A stretch of DNA of 64,000 nucleotides. It comes from Halioxenophilus sp033283405. GTDB taxonomy: Bacteria > Pseudomonadota > Gammaproteobacteria > Pseudomonadales > Cellvibrionaceae. The translations under genes and the position numbers were made by a program. The notes under the pieces are model-generated. The model saw only the letters and a list, made by a program, of their open reading frames with translations, had not been told where the DNA came from and searched no databases. The DNA is taken from the NCBI RefSeq assembly GCF_033283405.1, contig NZ_JAWMQR010000013.1, forward strand, positions 1 through 64,000, in the 5' to 3' direction. Of this stretch, positions 1-6,759 are shown one piece after another (the first letter of the stretch is position 1; each line of letters begins with the position of its first letter).

Positions 1-116
1 AAAAGGTCGCTATCGTTGCCTGCATGCGCAAGTTAATCACTATGCTTAATGCTATGGTTCGCGACGATGTTGCTTGGGCTTACTAAAGGTAAATTTAACT
101 GGGTTGACACCACAGT
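1..116 (+). mobile_element. Right part of an IS110/IS1111-type insertion sequence
   Basis: This is the end of the transposase gene plus about 30 bp of AT-rich tail (to GGGTTGACACCACAG), which then joins directly to attC-like sequence (CTTGTTATGT at 120-129). IS1111-attC elements are known to insert specifically into integron attC sites, so the position fits. The exact right boundary cannot be fixed without the left end or an uninterrupted homologue; 116 is an estimate. Confidence 0.6.
3..86 (+). CDS. IS110-family transposase, C-terminal end (partial)
   Basis: The window opens inside this gene; only the last 27 codons are present, ending in TAA at 84-86. They read KVAIVACMRKLITMLNAMVRD followed by DVAWAY in two runs, and this K-x-A-x-V-A-C-M-R-K-L end with the L-N-A-M-x-R-D box is the typical C-terminus of IS110/IS1111 transposases (DEDD-type recombinases). 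Nothing of the catalytic domain is visible. The gene runs toward the minus-strand cassette array and stops about 35 bp before the attC remnant. The family call rests on this short tail only, but the tail is distinctive. Confidence 0.8.
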   Translation, partial: KVAIVACMRKLITMLNAMVRDDVAWAY

Positions 117-128
117 CGCTTGTTATGT
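117..128 (-). other. attC remnant interrupted by the IS element
   Basis: Read on the minus strand this is ACATAAC (R'' box, RYYYAAC-like) followed by AAGCG, the usual start of an attC. The stop codon TAA of the adjacent cassette gene lies inside the box, as it does for two other cassettes here. The remainder of the attC is missing from the window because the IS sequence begins. Confidence 0.6.
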
Positions 129-785
129 GTTTTCAAAGTACCGCTCTTCCATATATTCCATTAGTTCCCTTATAGATGAAGAAACAAAATTATATGTTTT
201 TACCAAGTAATCGTAGGATACATCAAGCTGGCTATTTATTTGGCTTAAACCTATATCCATTTCTATAAGTTTCACCAAATCATTTTTCAAACTGTCATTC
301 ATTGACTCAATATTTCCATTAGAATGAGCAATACAATTTCTGACCTTGGTTACTTGACTAAATTCTGACATAACTCCCTGGTCAAAACAAAATTTGTACT
401 CCAGTATATGTTGAATATATTTATTATAAGATGAGATAAGGCTCTTTCCTCGGATGTCTTTGACACCAATCTTTTTGTGTTCTTTATTTTGGCCATATCT
501 TAGAAGCTCAAAGACCGAATTCTCAAAGAGAGTGTAGAGTGTTACAACAAATGGCATCTTTATAATTCGTGGAATCTCTTGCTCAGCGATCGAATAAATA
601 TGCTGGTATTCATAATGAGGAACACCTTCATTTTCTTTTTCTTCTCTTTCTAGATATGAATTACAAACTGCATTTATTCCGCTTTCCATCTCATTTAGGT
701 ATTCTCCGATCACTGAAAGCTCAACCTTTATGTTGATTCCTGGATAGTTAATATCCATATTCATGAATCTTTTCAGTGATACCAA
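123..785 (-). CDS. HEPN-like cassette protein
   Basis: A 220-residue, mostly helical, lysine- and glutamate-rich soluble protein with no signal peptide. The central-to-late part contains V-R-N-C-I-A-H-S-N-G: an R-x4-H motif embedded as in HEPN RNase-like domains, which occur in toxin-antitoxin, abortive infection and RNA-processing proteins. Assignment to HEPN is an inference from this motif and the helical character; no named family was recognised. The start is TTG at 785, chosen because AAGGAG lies 7 nt upstream; ATG codons at residues 8 and 10 are alternatives. The gene is a single-gene integron cassette: its stop falls in an attC R'' box, and it is much more AT-rich than the core genes later in the window, consistent with transfer. 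Confidence 0.65.
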   Translation of the reverse strand: MVSLKRFMNMDINYPGINIKVELSVIGEYLNEMESGINAVCNSYLEREEKENEGVPHYEYQHIYSIAEQEIPRIIKMPFVVTLYTLFENSVFELLRYGQNKEHKKIGVKDIRGKSLISSYNKYIQHILEYKFCFDQGVMSEFSQVTKVRNCIAHSNGNIESMNDSLKNDLVKLIEMDIGLSQINSQLDVSYDYLVKTYNFVSSSIRELMEYMEERYFENT

Positions 786-803
786 CTCTCTGCTCCTTTA
801 TAC

Positions 804-914
804 ACATAACGCTTTGCACACCGGCCAAGCTGCGGCGTGCGAAAATGTGGTAAAAGCGCAGCGACCACATTTTGGTGCGACGTAGTTTGGTCCGAGTGCT
901 GCAATTTGTTAGAA
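804..914 (-). other. attC recombination site (cassette 2/1 junction)
   Basis: 111 bp between the first two cassette genes. It is bounded by ACATAAC (804-810) and GTTAGAA (908-914), which match the RYYYAAC/GTTRRRY core boxes in opposite orientation. Internal complementary blocks (GCACACCGG and the CCACATTTT region) provide the imperfect dyad expected for an attC. Confidence 0.7.
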
Positions 915-915
915 G

Positions 916-1290
916 TCACGCTGGCAAACCCTCACTTATGAATTCGAGCTGTGCTTTGAGTAATGCATTTGCTGGAATGACACCGGGAACCCCATGCTCG
1001 CCGTATGCAAGATGGGGAGCTATGCGCAGTAATCGCTTACCGCCAACATGCATACCCTCACATCCATAGAACAAACCGGCAAAAAGCTGCTCTCTATCTA
1101 TCCGCACATGTGTAACAAGCGTTTCCCCATTATTACTTAGCAATGCTGGTGACGTACCCCAAACTTTCTCCCAGCGCACAGGTTCGCCCCTATGAAGCCA
1201 GAGTTTCAAACGGATCTGATACCAATTGTGCCGAGTAACTGGCTCTCCGCTTCCTGGCAAGTCCTCAATAATTTCAATTCCGGTACGCAT
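916..1290 (-). CDS. FKBP-type peptidyl-prolyl isomerase-like cassette protein
   Basis: About 124 residues. The C-terminal half carries the FKBP signature: G-M-H-V-G-G-K-R, then L-R-I-A-P-H-L-A-Y-G, then I-P-A-N-A-L-L at the end of the domain, the order seen in FkpA/SlyD-type single-domain PPIases. The ORF could extend upstream to 1323, but that would run through the attC site (1300-1398), so the ATG at 1290 with AGAAAG just upstream is preferred. No signal peptide is visible, so the protein is probably cytoplasmic. It is a cassette gene: the TGA stop at 916-918 abuts the attC R'' box. Substrate unknown. Several domain-core positions diverge from textbook FKBPs, so enzymatic activity is not assured. 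Confidence 0.75.
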   Translation of the reverse strand: MRTGIEIIEDLPGSGEPVTRHNWYQIRLKLWLHRGEPVRWEKVWGTSPALLSNNGETLVTHVRIDREQLFAGLFYGCEGMHVGGKRLLRIAPHLAYGEHGVPGVIPANALLKAQLEFISEGLPA

Positions 1291-1299
1291 CTTTCTGAC

Positions 1300-1398
1300 T
1301 TCTAACGCCGTGGTAAGGGGCAACCGAAACGCAGTGTAGGTTGTCCCGCGCAGGCCGCGCTTTTTGCGGCCGGAGTGTACTTGACCACTTTGTTATGG
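1300..1398 (-). other. attC recombination site (cassette 3/2 junction)
   Basis: 99 bp bounded by TTCTAAC (1300-1306) and GTTATGG (1392-1398), with an internal GC-rich dyad GGCCGCGC-TTTTT-GCGGCC. The stop codon of the next cassette gene lies inside the 1392-1398 box. Confidence 0.75.
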
Positions 1399-1740
1399 CC
1401 TTTGTAATTTAATTAGCGGCTGGCCAGCTTCTACGACCTGACCGTTTTGAATTAATTGCTCCGCCACTGTGCCGCTACAAGGTGACACCACCTCAAATAT
1501 ATGGCTCGGGGTCTCGATCTCTGCGACAGGCTGACCACCAACTACTTGAGCGCCTACAGATACTAACAGTGTGCATTCCGGCCCAAGATATAGGCCACCG
1601 TGTGGATTTGCTGGCATTTCAAAGAACTCTGGGGCTGAAACAATTCCGTCTTCGGGGAAAATCTCTTCTTCTGTTGCCATCGGCTGAAATTCCTTCACGC
1701 CTAACGCACCATTTAGCCAGCCTAGAATTTTATTCATCAT
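1393..1740 (-). CDS. Lipoyl/biotinyl-like domain protein without the modifiable lysine (cassette)
   Basis: 115 residues. The second half resembles the biotinyl/lipoyl carrier hammerhead: V-G-A-Q-V-V-G-G-Q-P-V-A-E-I-E-T, then a turn, then V-V-S-P-C-S-G-T-V and G-Q-V-V-E-A-G-Q-P-L near the C-terminus. In true carriers the turn holds D-K or M-K-M; here it reads E-T-P-S-H-I-F-E-V, so the attachment lysine is absent and covalent lipoylation or biotinylation at that place is not expected. The N-terminal 40 residues are acidic and unassigned. The start at 1740 has AGGAA upstream; a second in-frame ATG follows immediately. The gene sits alone in its cassette and its TAA overlaps the attC core box. 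Fold assignment is by pattern only. Confidence 0.6.
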   Translation of the reverse strand: MMNKILGWLNGALGVKEFQPMATEEEIFPEDGIVSAPEFFEMPANPHGGLYLGPECTLLVSVGAQVVGGQPVAEIETPSHIFEVVSPCSGTVAEQLIQNGQVVEAGQPLIKLQRP

Positions 1741-1758
1741 GCTCTGAATTCCTGTGAG

Positions 1759-1848
1759 CCATAACGCCTTTATAAACGGCGCGCGCTTTTTGCGCGTCCA
1801 GTGGAGCCCGTTTTTTGGCCGTAACGGTGTTTAATAAACTTGTTATGT
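1759..1848 (-). other. attC recombination site (cassette 4/3 junction)
   Basis: 90 bp bounded by CCATAAC (1759-1765) and GTTATGT (1842-1848). It contains the GCGCGC-TTTTT-GCGCG loop element also found in the next attC to the right, showing that the sites are related. The upstream cassette gene's TAA is inside the right-hand box. Confidence 0.8.
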
Positions 1849-2115
1849 TTGATGTAGCACCACGCCATAAACAAAACCAATTAAGCCAAGTATTGCTAGC
1901 GGTAAGTAGTAGAACTTTACCACAGGTTCTTTTAAGCAATTTAACCCCTGTACCGGGAGAAAGTTAAAAGCCAATACCCAGGTACACACAAGAAAAACTG
2001 CCCCTTCAGATAGGTTGCCATCGTCGAATGACCACCATAGGCCAGCCATTACAGCCATTAAAAGGACGCCGAACAGCATGACTAGATTGTAAATTGTTGG
2101 GAGTACTTTTTTCAT
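1843..2115 (-). CDS. Small membrane protein (cassette)
   Basis: 90 residues with about three hydrophobic helices: roughly residues 7-27, 40-54 and 68-87. The loop F-D-D-G-N-L-S-E-G separates the first two. No family recognised. The ATG at 2115 lies directly after the attC core box, as is usual for cassette genes, which often rely on the array promoter. No catalytic or metal-binding motif is visible. Its stop codon is inside the downstream attC box. Confidence 0.6.
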   Translation of the reverse strand: MKKVLPTIYNLVMLFGVLLMAVMAGLWWSFDDGNLSEGAVFLVCTWVLAFNFLPVQGLNCLKEPVVKFYYLPLAILGLIGFVYGVVLHQT

Positions 2116-2122
2116 GTTTTAA

Positions 2123-2203
2123 ACATAACGCAAAGGGTTGGGGCGCGCGCTTTTTGCGCGTCCCAGCCGCGTTTTTAGCGGCGAAAACCCCGCCTTGTTA
2201 AAT
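2123..2203 (-). other. attC recombination site (cassette 5/4 junction)
   Basis: 81 bp bounded by ACATAAC (2123-2129) and GTTAAAT (2197-2203; revcomp ATTTAAC fits RYYYAAC exactly). The arms GGGTTGGGGCG and CGCCCCGGTT-like blocks surround the GCGCGC-TTTTT-GCGCG and GCCGCGTTTTTAGCGGC hairpins. Confidence 0.8.
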
Positions 2204-2206
2204 GAT

Positions 2207-2602
2207 TTATGCATCAGGCATATTTGGTAAAACATGGTAAATACCCAAAACCGTAGCTGTGAATACAGCTACATTAAATATAAGTATTTTTCTATGTTGT
2301 TTCTTCACCAGCGCAGTAGCTCCGAGAACACTCGAAGCAACTAAATTAACTATGCTTCCAATGGACAATGGAAAATACCAGTGGAACCAAAATGACCAAA
2401 GATCCGTTGATTCTGATAACTGCGCAACACTTGAACCTCGGTTCACCACAAAGACAATCGAAAATACTATGATAGATGTGACTGGCACCAATAGCAGCAA
2501 GGCTCTATAACGTACTTCACCGGCATTTATAATGAATTGAAAGCCAGCATAAACAACTACTACTAGCCAGCCAAAATATACTGCCCAATTTAGAATAATC
2601 AT
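2207..2602 (-). CDS. Four-helix membrane protein (first cassette of the array)
   Basis: 131 residues with four likely transmembrane stretches: about residues 5-27, 33-53, 70-95 and 107-125. The loop after helix 2 is polar and acidic (R-G-S-S-V-A-Q-L-S-E-S-T-D), and K-K-Q-H-R-K precedes the last helix. No family recognised. The ATG at 2602 is only a few bases from the probable attI crossover (2606-2612), so this is the most recently inserted, promoter-proximal cassette in the usual integron logic. Confidence 0.6.
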   Translation of the reverse strand: MIILNWAVYFGWLVVVVYAGFQFIINAGEVRYRALLLLVPVTSIIVFSIVFVVNRGSSVAQLSESTDLWSFWFHWYFPLSIGSIVNLVASSVLGATALVKKQHRKILIFNVAVFTATVLGIYHVLPNMPDA

Positions 2603-2605
2603 TTC

Positions 2606-2790
2606 ATTTAACAGTCCGTAAACGAGGGCTTCGCCCTCTTTACTATAATATCGGGTCCCCAGCTTATTGACTGGAGGATTAATGCGCCAAGTCTAACCCA
2701 TTGAAATAACAGAACAAAATATGTCATTGCGTTTGCCTGCAATTAATAACAGGGGCAAATCCCCGGTTAAGATAATAAGCTGGGCAAAAT
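2606..2790. other. Probable attI site and leader of the cassette array
   Basis: The box ATTTAAC at 2606-2612 (GTTAAAT on the minus strand) is the cassette-side crossover sequence, and it lies between the first cassette and the divergent integrase remnant, exactly where attI belongs. Next to it are a GAGGGC-TTC-GCCCTC hairpin (2624-2638) and an 11-bp inverted repeat, CCCAGCTTATT (2658-2668) and AATAAGCTGGG (2774-2784). The cassette promoter should lie here on the minus strand, but no convincing -35/-10 pair was picked out. The integrase-binding sites were not delimited. Confidence 0.55.
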
Positions 2791-2791
2791 A

Positions 2792-2807
2792 CTGTTCATA
2801 CATACAG
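2792..2807 (+). promoter_or_regulatory. LexA box upstream of the integrase remnant
   Basis: CTGT-TCATACAT-ACAG is a perfect CTGT-N8-ACAG SOS box, 12 bp before the integrase start codon. LexA/SOS control of integron integrase genes is established; here the box survives although the gene is broken. Confidence 0.8.
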
Positions 2808-2818
2808 TAATGGTAACA

Positions 2819-3008
2819 ATGAGCGGATCCCCCTTCCTACAAAGCATCCGAGAGCATTTGCTGGTTGAGCGTTACAGCCGTAGAACCGTTGACTCTTAAC
2901 CTGCATTGGATCAAACGCTATAACCTTTTCTGTAATAAGGCACACCCATCCGAGTTAGGAGGAACAGATGTTCAACCTTTTCCAACTCACTTAGCCGTTA
3001 ATCGAACC
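2819..3008 (+). pseudogene. intI: Integron integrase remnant, frameshifted and truncated
   Basis: The ATG at 2819 opens a frame reading S-P-F-L-Q-S-I-R-E-H-L-L-V-E-R-Y-S-R-R-T and then V-D-S, the standard N-terminus of chromosomal IntI proteins. A TAA follows at 2897-2899. In the +1 frame the protein resumes as L-H-W-I-K-R-Y-N-L-F, then N-K-A-H-P-S-E-L-G and T-H-L-A-V-N-R-T, again classic IntI. The sequence TCTTAACCTG against the expected TCTTACCTG points to a single inserted A. Homology stops near 3008. The catalytic domain (the R, H, R and Y residues and the IntI-specific patch) is not found in the following kilobase in any frame, so the gene is also truncated. It can make no active recombinase. 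Confidence 0.85.
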
Positions 3009-3230
3009 GCACTAAATTTGAGGGGCATGCCTTACCCCGATAATTTTTTCTGCGATACCAACACCTTGTTAGGCATTTGAAACCGCACGTGATATTTGCG
3101 AGACAAGATGCGCCCGCAATGATGTGAGCTCTTCTATGCCAAGAATTTTGCGGGCTTGACCACCACGGTGTTATTAGCCGAGCAGGTTGTTTCATAGGCC
3201 AGCTGAATTTCGCTGACTCAGAATTCACCG
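3009..3230 (-). other. Decayed cassette-like sequence joined to the integrase remnant
   Basis: GTTAGGC at 3068-3074 is a perfect core box. On the minus strand it gives GCCTAAC followed by AAGG, the usual start of an attC, and a short reading frame (ending E-L-T-S-L-R-A-H-L-V-S-Q-I-S-R-A-V-S-N-A) has its TAA inside the box, as in the intact cassettes. Upstream of that the frame is interrupted by stops. It looks like a cassette remnant fused to the broken intI. The coding part was not identified. Confidence 0.35.
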
Positions 3231-3749
3231 ATGCAGCAGAGCCTTCTTAACCTTCCTTAACAGTTTTTTGAGCCTGGATTTGTTTGCCACACGGCTTCCT
3301 ATCTGGAAAAACAACTAGAAGAAACAACCAACACGGCTTTGTTTAGCCAACCCAGAAGATGTGACCCACCTCACAAACAGTGAATCGCCAGATACTAGCC
3401 TAATCCCTTCGTTTTTTGCCAGATTAAATTCAACAGGGTGGTTGTAAATTAATGACTTAAAGATTCATCTAAAAAGGTCGTTTACTGCCATTGCGCTTGT
3501 TAGCAGTGGAGGGTTTTAAAAATTTTAATGTTCCAAACTTGCTGTAATTCAGCCGTTATATTTATCGCCGGGTTACTCGCAGAGAATAATTTCCGAAGCA
3601 ACTTTCACTTTTGCTTCGCTGCTGTAACAGTTAAAGGTGGTGCTGCGCGCGTAGCCCAGCGATTCGCCTTGATGGCTTCTGGCTGCGTCCGGTGAGCAGT
3701 GCGCGGCGAGCTTAACCTATCGGTAAGTAGGCCTCTCCCTTCGCCCACT
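3231..3749. other. Gene-free stretch
   Basis: No convincing ORF, RNA gene or terminator. GCTTGTTAGCA near 3508-3518 resembles an attC core box, but no partner box or dyad accompanies it. The stretch is more AT-rich than the core genome up to about 3600 and then becomes GC-rich toward the repeat block. Confidence 0.4.
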
Positions 3750-4169
3750 GAGCTCGGCTCTTCTCAAAGGGAGCTCAGGCTATTTCAATGAGAGCTCGGC
3801 CCATTTCAAAGTGAGCTTATTGCCTCGCTTGCAGAGCTTAGCCCATCCCAGCCGGAGCCCGGTCTATTCCAGCGCGAGCCCAGCCTATTTATAAGTGAGC
3901 ACCGCCCATTGAAAACGGAGCCCAGCCTCGAAAAAAGTGGGCCCAGCCTGCAAATCAGACCCCTGCACCTATTCGCGATTGAGCCTGAGCTTACTTTTTG
4001 GGGCATGCATGGCTGCAATTGCGAGCCCGCGCTTGTTGCGTTATGGGCCGAGCTCGCCGGCGGATGGGCTAGGCTCACTGGTGGATAGGCTGGGGGATAC
4101 GGTGAATAGGTTAGGGGGGTGCCGGGAATAGGCTGGGGGGATATAGGTAATAGGCTAGATGGTAGCTAA
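3750..4169. repeat. 21-bp periodic repeat block with two opposing arms
   Basis: From 3750 to 3959 ten consecutive 21-bp units begin with GAGCTC/GAGCCC/GAGCTT-like sequence, followed by RGCCYATT-like sequence. The 21-bp spacing continues through a degenerate centre (about 3960-4043). From 4044 the motif appears in the reverse orientation (GATGGGCTAGGCTC, ATAGGCTGGGGG, ATAGGTTAGGGG, AATAGGCTGGGG), the last two at 22-bp steps. Read in the appropriate strand both arms encode [N/D]-R-L-G-[S/D/G]-x-x heptapeptides: N-R-L-G-S-R-W on the minus strand (left arm), and D-G-L-G-S-L-V, D-R-L-G-D-T-V and N-R-L-G-G-C-R on the plus strand (right arm). No open frame spans both arms. Function unknown. Confidence 0.75.
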
Positions 4170-4527
4170 GCCGGGCCCGGTTGCTTGAGGGGTTGGCTGT
4201 TTGCCGAGTTGGAGGCGAATGGAATTAAATTGGGTGGTGTTGAGCCAGCAGCTATTTGCCGGCTCACCTTCAGTGGCTATTCGTTAGTAGCTCTCAGTAG
4301 TTATCAATGGCAATTAATAGCGTTCAATGGCGATCCTTAGAACGGCAAAATCGTCACAGTTACAGCACTTCCGGTAACGCCGGTTCTGCCATGTTGATTT
4401 TATTATCGCGATCGGCTCGGGCGCCGGTTGCGAAGCGCGGGAATTTATGGGTCGGAGCTTACAGTTGATCCCGGTCTCTTTGAATGCTCGCCCCATCCAT
4501 GGGGCTCGGCTATTAAAAAATAACCTA
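4170..4527. other. Gene-free stretch before the molybdenum hydroxylase operon
   Basis: No supported gene. Short direct repeats such as CAGTGGCTATTCGTTAGTAG and CAGTAGTTATCAATGGCAAT-like stretches occur around 4270-4330. No terminator with a clear T-tract was found after the 4528 stop. Confidence 0.4.
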
Positions 4528-6759
4528 TTAGGACCAGCTCAGGTCGGCCTTGCGGAAGGGGGTGCTGCGAATACGCTTGCCGGTGGCCTGGTAGATAGCA
4601 TTGGCAATCGCCGGGCCGATGGGACCAACCGGCGCTTCACCAATAATGGCGAAGCGGTCGTGGTCGGAGAGGGCTTCAAAATAGATATTGATCTCTGGGA
4701 TGTCGGCCATTTTAAGCATGGGTAGGCGGTCAAAGTTGCTCTCGGCAATCGCACCGTCAACCAGGCTGAGGCCATCATTTAACGCCATATTTAAGCCGAA
4801 CAGAATGCCGCCCTGCAGCTGCGCGAGGACGGCATCTTTATTGGCGATGCGACCGCAGTCGAAGGTGAAATCCAGCCGGTGAACCTTGAGCGCCCCGGCC
4901 TGGCTCACCTCTACGTGGGCGACTGCGCAGACGGTGGAGCCCGCCTGCTGGGTGCCGGGGTGAGGCCAGTTGCTGATGGCGATGCCTCGTCCTTGGCCTC
5001 TGGGTAGCGGTTGGCCCCAGTTGGCTTTTTCGGCGGCCACACGCAGGCAGTCAGACCAGGCGGGATCCCAATTCGCCAGCAGTTTGAGCCGGTACTCTAG
5101 CGGGTCGATATTGCCGGCTGCGGCACACTCGTCGATAAAGCTTTCGATGGTAAAGGCATGGCTGTTGTAACAGGGGGCGCGATAGGCGCCGGTAACAATG
5201 TGCGTGGGTAGTGAGCTGACCGCCAGTTGCACATTGGGGATGGTATCGGTTGCAGCGTAGACCATGTCGGTATAACCGATGTTGACCTGCATGCCGCTGT
5301 AACAGGCTTCGCCCTGCAGGGCGAGCGGCATACCATCTTCACCCAGCTGGGCGCTATAGCCTGTGGCGATGGCGGTGCGGTAAGCGCCTTGCCGCGAAGT
5401 CTCCTCCCGCGACCAGATCACTTTAACCGGTACGCCGGGGTATTGTCTGGCAATGGCCACCACGGCGCGGGCATCGTCGCTGGTGGTGCGGCGTCCGAAG
5501 CCACCGCCAACCAGGGTCTGATTGTATTTGACCTGTTCCGGTTGCAGGCCGCTTTCGTCTACCGCTACCCAGAAGGCCTGCTGGATATCCTGGGCGGGGT
5601 GCCACAGCTCCAAACCTTGGTCGGTATAGAGGGCGGTGCCGTTGAGCGGTTCCATGGCGGCGTGTTCGCAGAACGGGGTGTGATAGGTTGCCGCGACCGT
5701 GGCCGTGCCCGTTACGCCATCGACATTACCCCGGTTGGTAAGCCGAGCACCCTGCCCACGTTCGAGCAACTGCTGCTGGCGTTGCTGAAGTTTTTCGTAG
5801 GAGGACCAGAACGCGCCCAGGCCGTTGTCCCACTCCACCGGCAGGGCGGCCAAGGCTTTTCTGGCCTGCCAGTAGTGGTCGGCAATCACCGCCACGCCAC
5901 TGCGTATTTCCGAGCCGTCAAAGCCGAAGGTTGGCTGTGCTGTAACGGGGGAGCCTGGCGTAGCTGAGGGATCAAGCACTACTACCGCCCGAACGCCGGG
6001 CATGCCCAGCACGGCTTCCGGTTGATGACTTTTCAGCTGGCCGCCGTGCACCGGTGATTGCAGCAGTGCGGCGTAGACCATGCCGGGTAGCTGGATATCA
6101 ATACCGTACTCGGCAGTGCCGTTGACCACCTTGGGCAAATAGAGTTTGTGGGGCTGGGCTTTGCCCAGCAGCCGCCATTCGCTGCGCGGTTTCAGGGCTG
6201 GCTCGGCGGCCAGCTCGACGCTGGCGGCGGCCGCGGCCACTTCACCAAAGCGCAGGCTGCGGCCACTCGGTTTGTGGCTTAGCACGCTGTTACGGGCGGA
6301 GACCTCAGCGACGTCTACCCCCCAGTGTTGCGCCGCCGCCAGTTTGAGTCGTTCCCGGGCACTGGCGCCAAGCTGCATGGCAAACGGCATGCGCTCGTGG
6401 TCGGTGCTGTGGCCACCGAAAAAGGGCTGGTTACCCACGGCGTAGCTGCCGGGCTGTTGGTATTCGCGGGTGAAATCAGCAAACTCCACCTGGATAAACT
6501 CCCAGGCACACTCCAGCTCTTCGGCGATGTTCATGGCGTGTTGCGTGGATACGCCATTGCCGATCTCGGGGGAGGGGACGGTTACAATCACCGTGTCGTC
6601 GGGTTTAATCATCAGCCAGGGTGATAGATCGCCGCTGGCGCTGGCTTCTGCAGCGTTGGTTGAACTGATTCGCAGCGACAGGGCGCCGGCCACCGCCGCG
6701 GAGGAGACCAGGAATTGGCGCCGACTCATCTTGAGTGACGGGCGGGTTGAATGCTTCAT
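4528..6759 (-). CDS. Molybdopterin-binding subunit of an isoquinoline-1-oxidoreductase-type hydroxylase
   Basis: 743 residues, the usual size for the IorB branch of the xanthine dehydrogenase family. This subunit carries the molybdenum cofactor and hydroxylates an N-heterocyclic or aldehyde-type substrate; the real substrate cannot be told. The N-terminus has a twin-arginine export signal (S-R-R-Q-F-L-V at residues 12-18 plus a hydrophobic A/V/L stretch), so it should act in the periplasm. Visible cofactor motifs are G-G-G-F-G-R-R in the middle, G-A-Y-R-A-P-C further on, and G-E-A-P-V-G-P near residue 707, which contains the conserved base glutamate. The gene overlaps the 2Fe-2S subunit by 4 bp (ATGA), so the two are translationally coupled. 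No cytochrome c or maturation (XdhC-type) gene is adjacent. Confidence 0.9.
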   Translation of the reverse strand: MKHSTRPSLKMSRRQFLVSSAAVAGALSLRISSTNAAEASASGDLSPWLMIKPDDTVIVTVPSPEIGNGVSTQHAMNIAEELECAWEFIQVEFADFTREYQQPGSYAVGNQPFFGGHSTDHERMPFAMQLGASARERLKLAAAQHWGVDVAEVSARNSVLSHKPSGRSLRFGEVAAAAASVELAAEPALKPRSEWRLLGKAQPHKLYLPKVVNGTAEYGIDIQLPGMVYAALLQSPVHGGQLKSHQPEAVLGMPGVRAVVVLDPSATPGSPVTAQPTFGFDGSEIRSGVAVIADHYWQARKALAALPVEWDNGLGAFWSSYEKLQQRQQQLLERGQGARLTNRGNVDGVTGTATVAATYHTPFCEHAAMEPLNGTALYTDQGLELWHPAQDIQQAFWVAVDESGLQPEQVKYNQTLVGGGFGRRTTSDDARAVVAIARQYPGVPVKVIWSREETSRQGAYRTAIATGYSAQLGEDGMPLALQGEACYSGMQVNIGYTDMVYAATDTIPNVQLAVSSLPTHIVTGAYRAPCYNSHAFTIESFIDECAAAGNIDPLEYRLKLLANWDPAWSDCLRVAAEKANWGQPLPRGQGRGIAISNWPHPGTQQAGSTVCAVAHVEVSQAGALKVHRLDFTFDCGRIANKDAVLAQLQGGILFGLNMALNDGLSLVDGAIAESNFDRLPMLKMADIPEINIYFEALSDHDRFAIIGEAPVGPIGPAIANAIYQATGKRIRSTPFRKADLSWS

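Noticed and set aside
1730..1939. Minus-strand ORF of 69 codons
   Set aside because: It runs across an attC site and the end of the neighbouring cassette gene in another frame, and has no family features.
2259..2510. Plus-strand ORF of 83 codons
   Set aside because: Antisense to a membrane-protein cassette gene; no ribosome site and no recognisable domain.
3806..4131. Two ORFs in the 21-bp repeat block as genes
   Set aside because: Neither has a ribosome site or extends beyond the repeats, and each covers one arm only. The heptapeptides are a consequence of the repeat and are reported as such.
3750..4169. CRISPR array
   Set aside because: Units are contiguous with no unique spacers, degenerate, and change orientation in the middle; no cas genes are present.
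4314..4496. Minus-strand 60-codon ORF
   Set aside because: No start context, no domain, low coding character.
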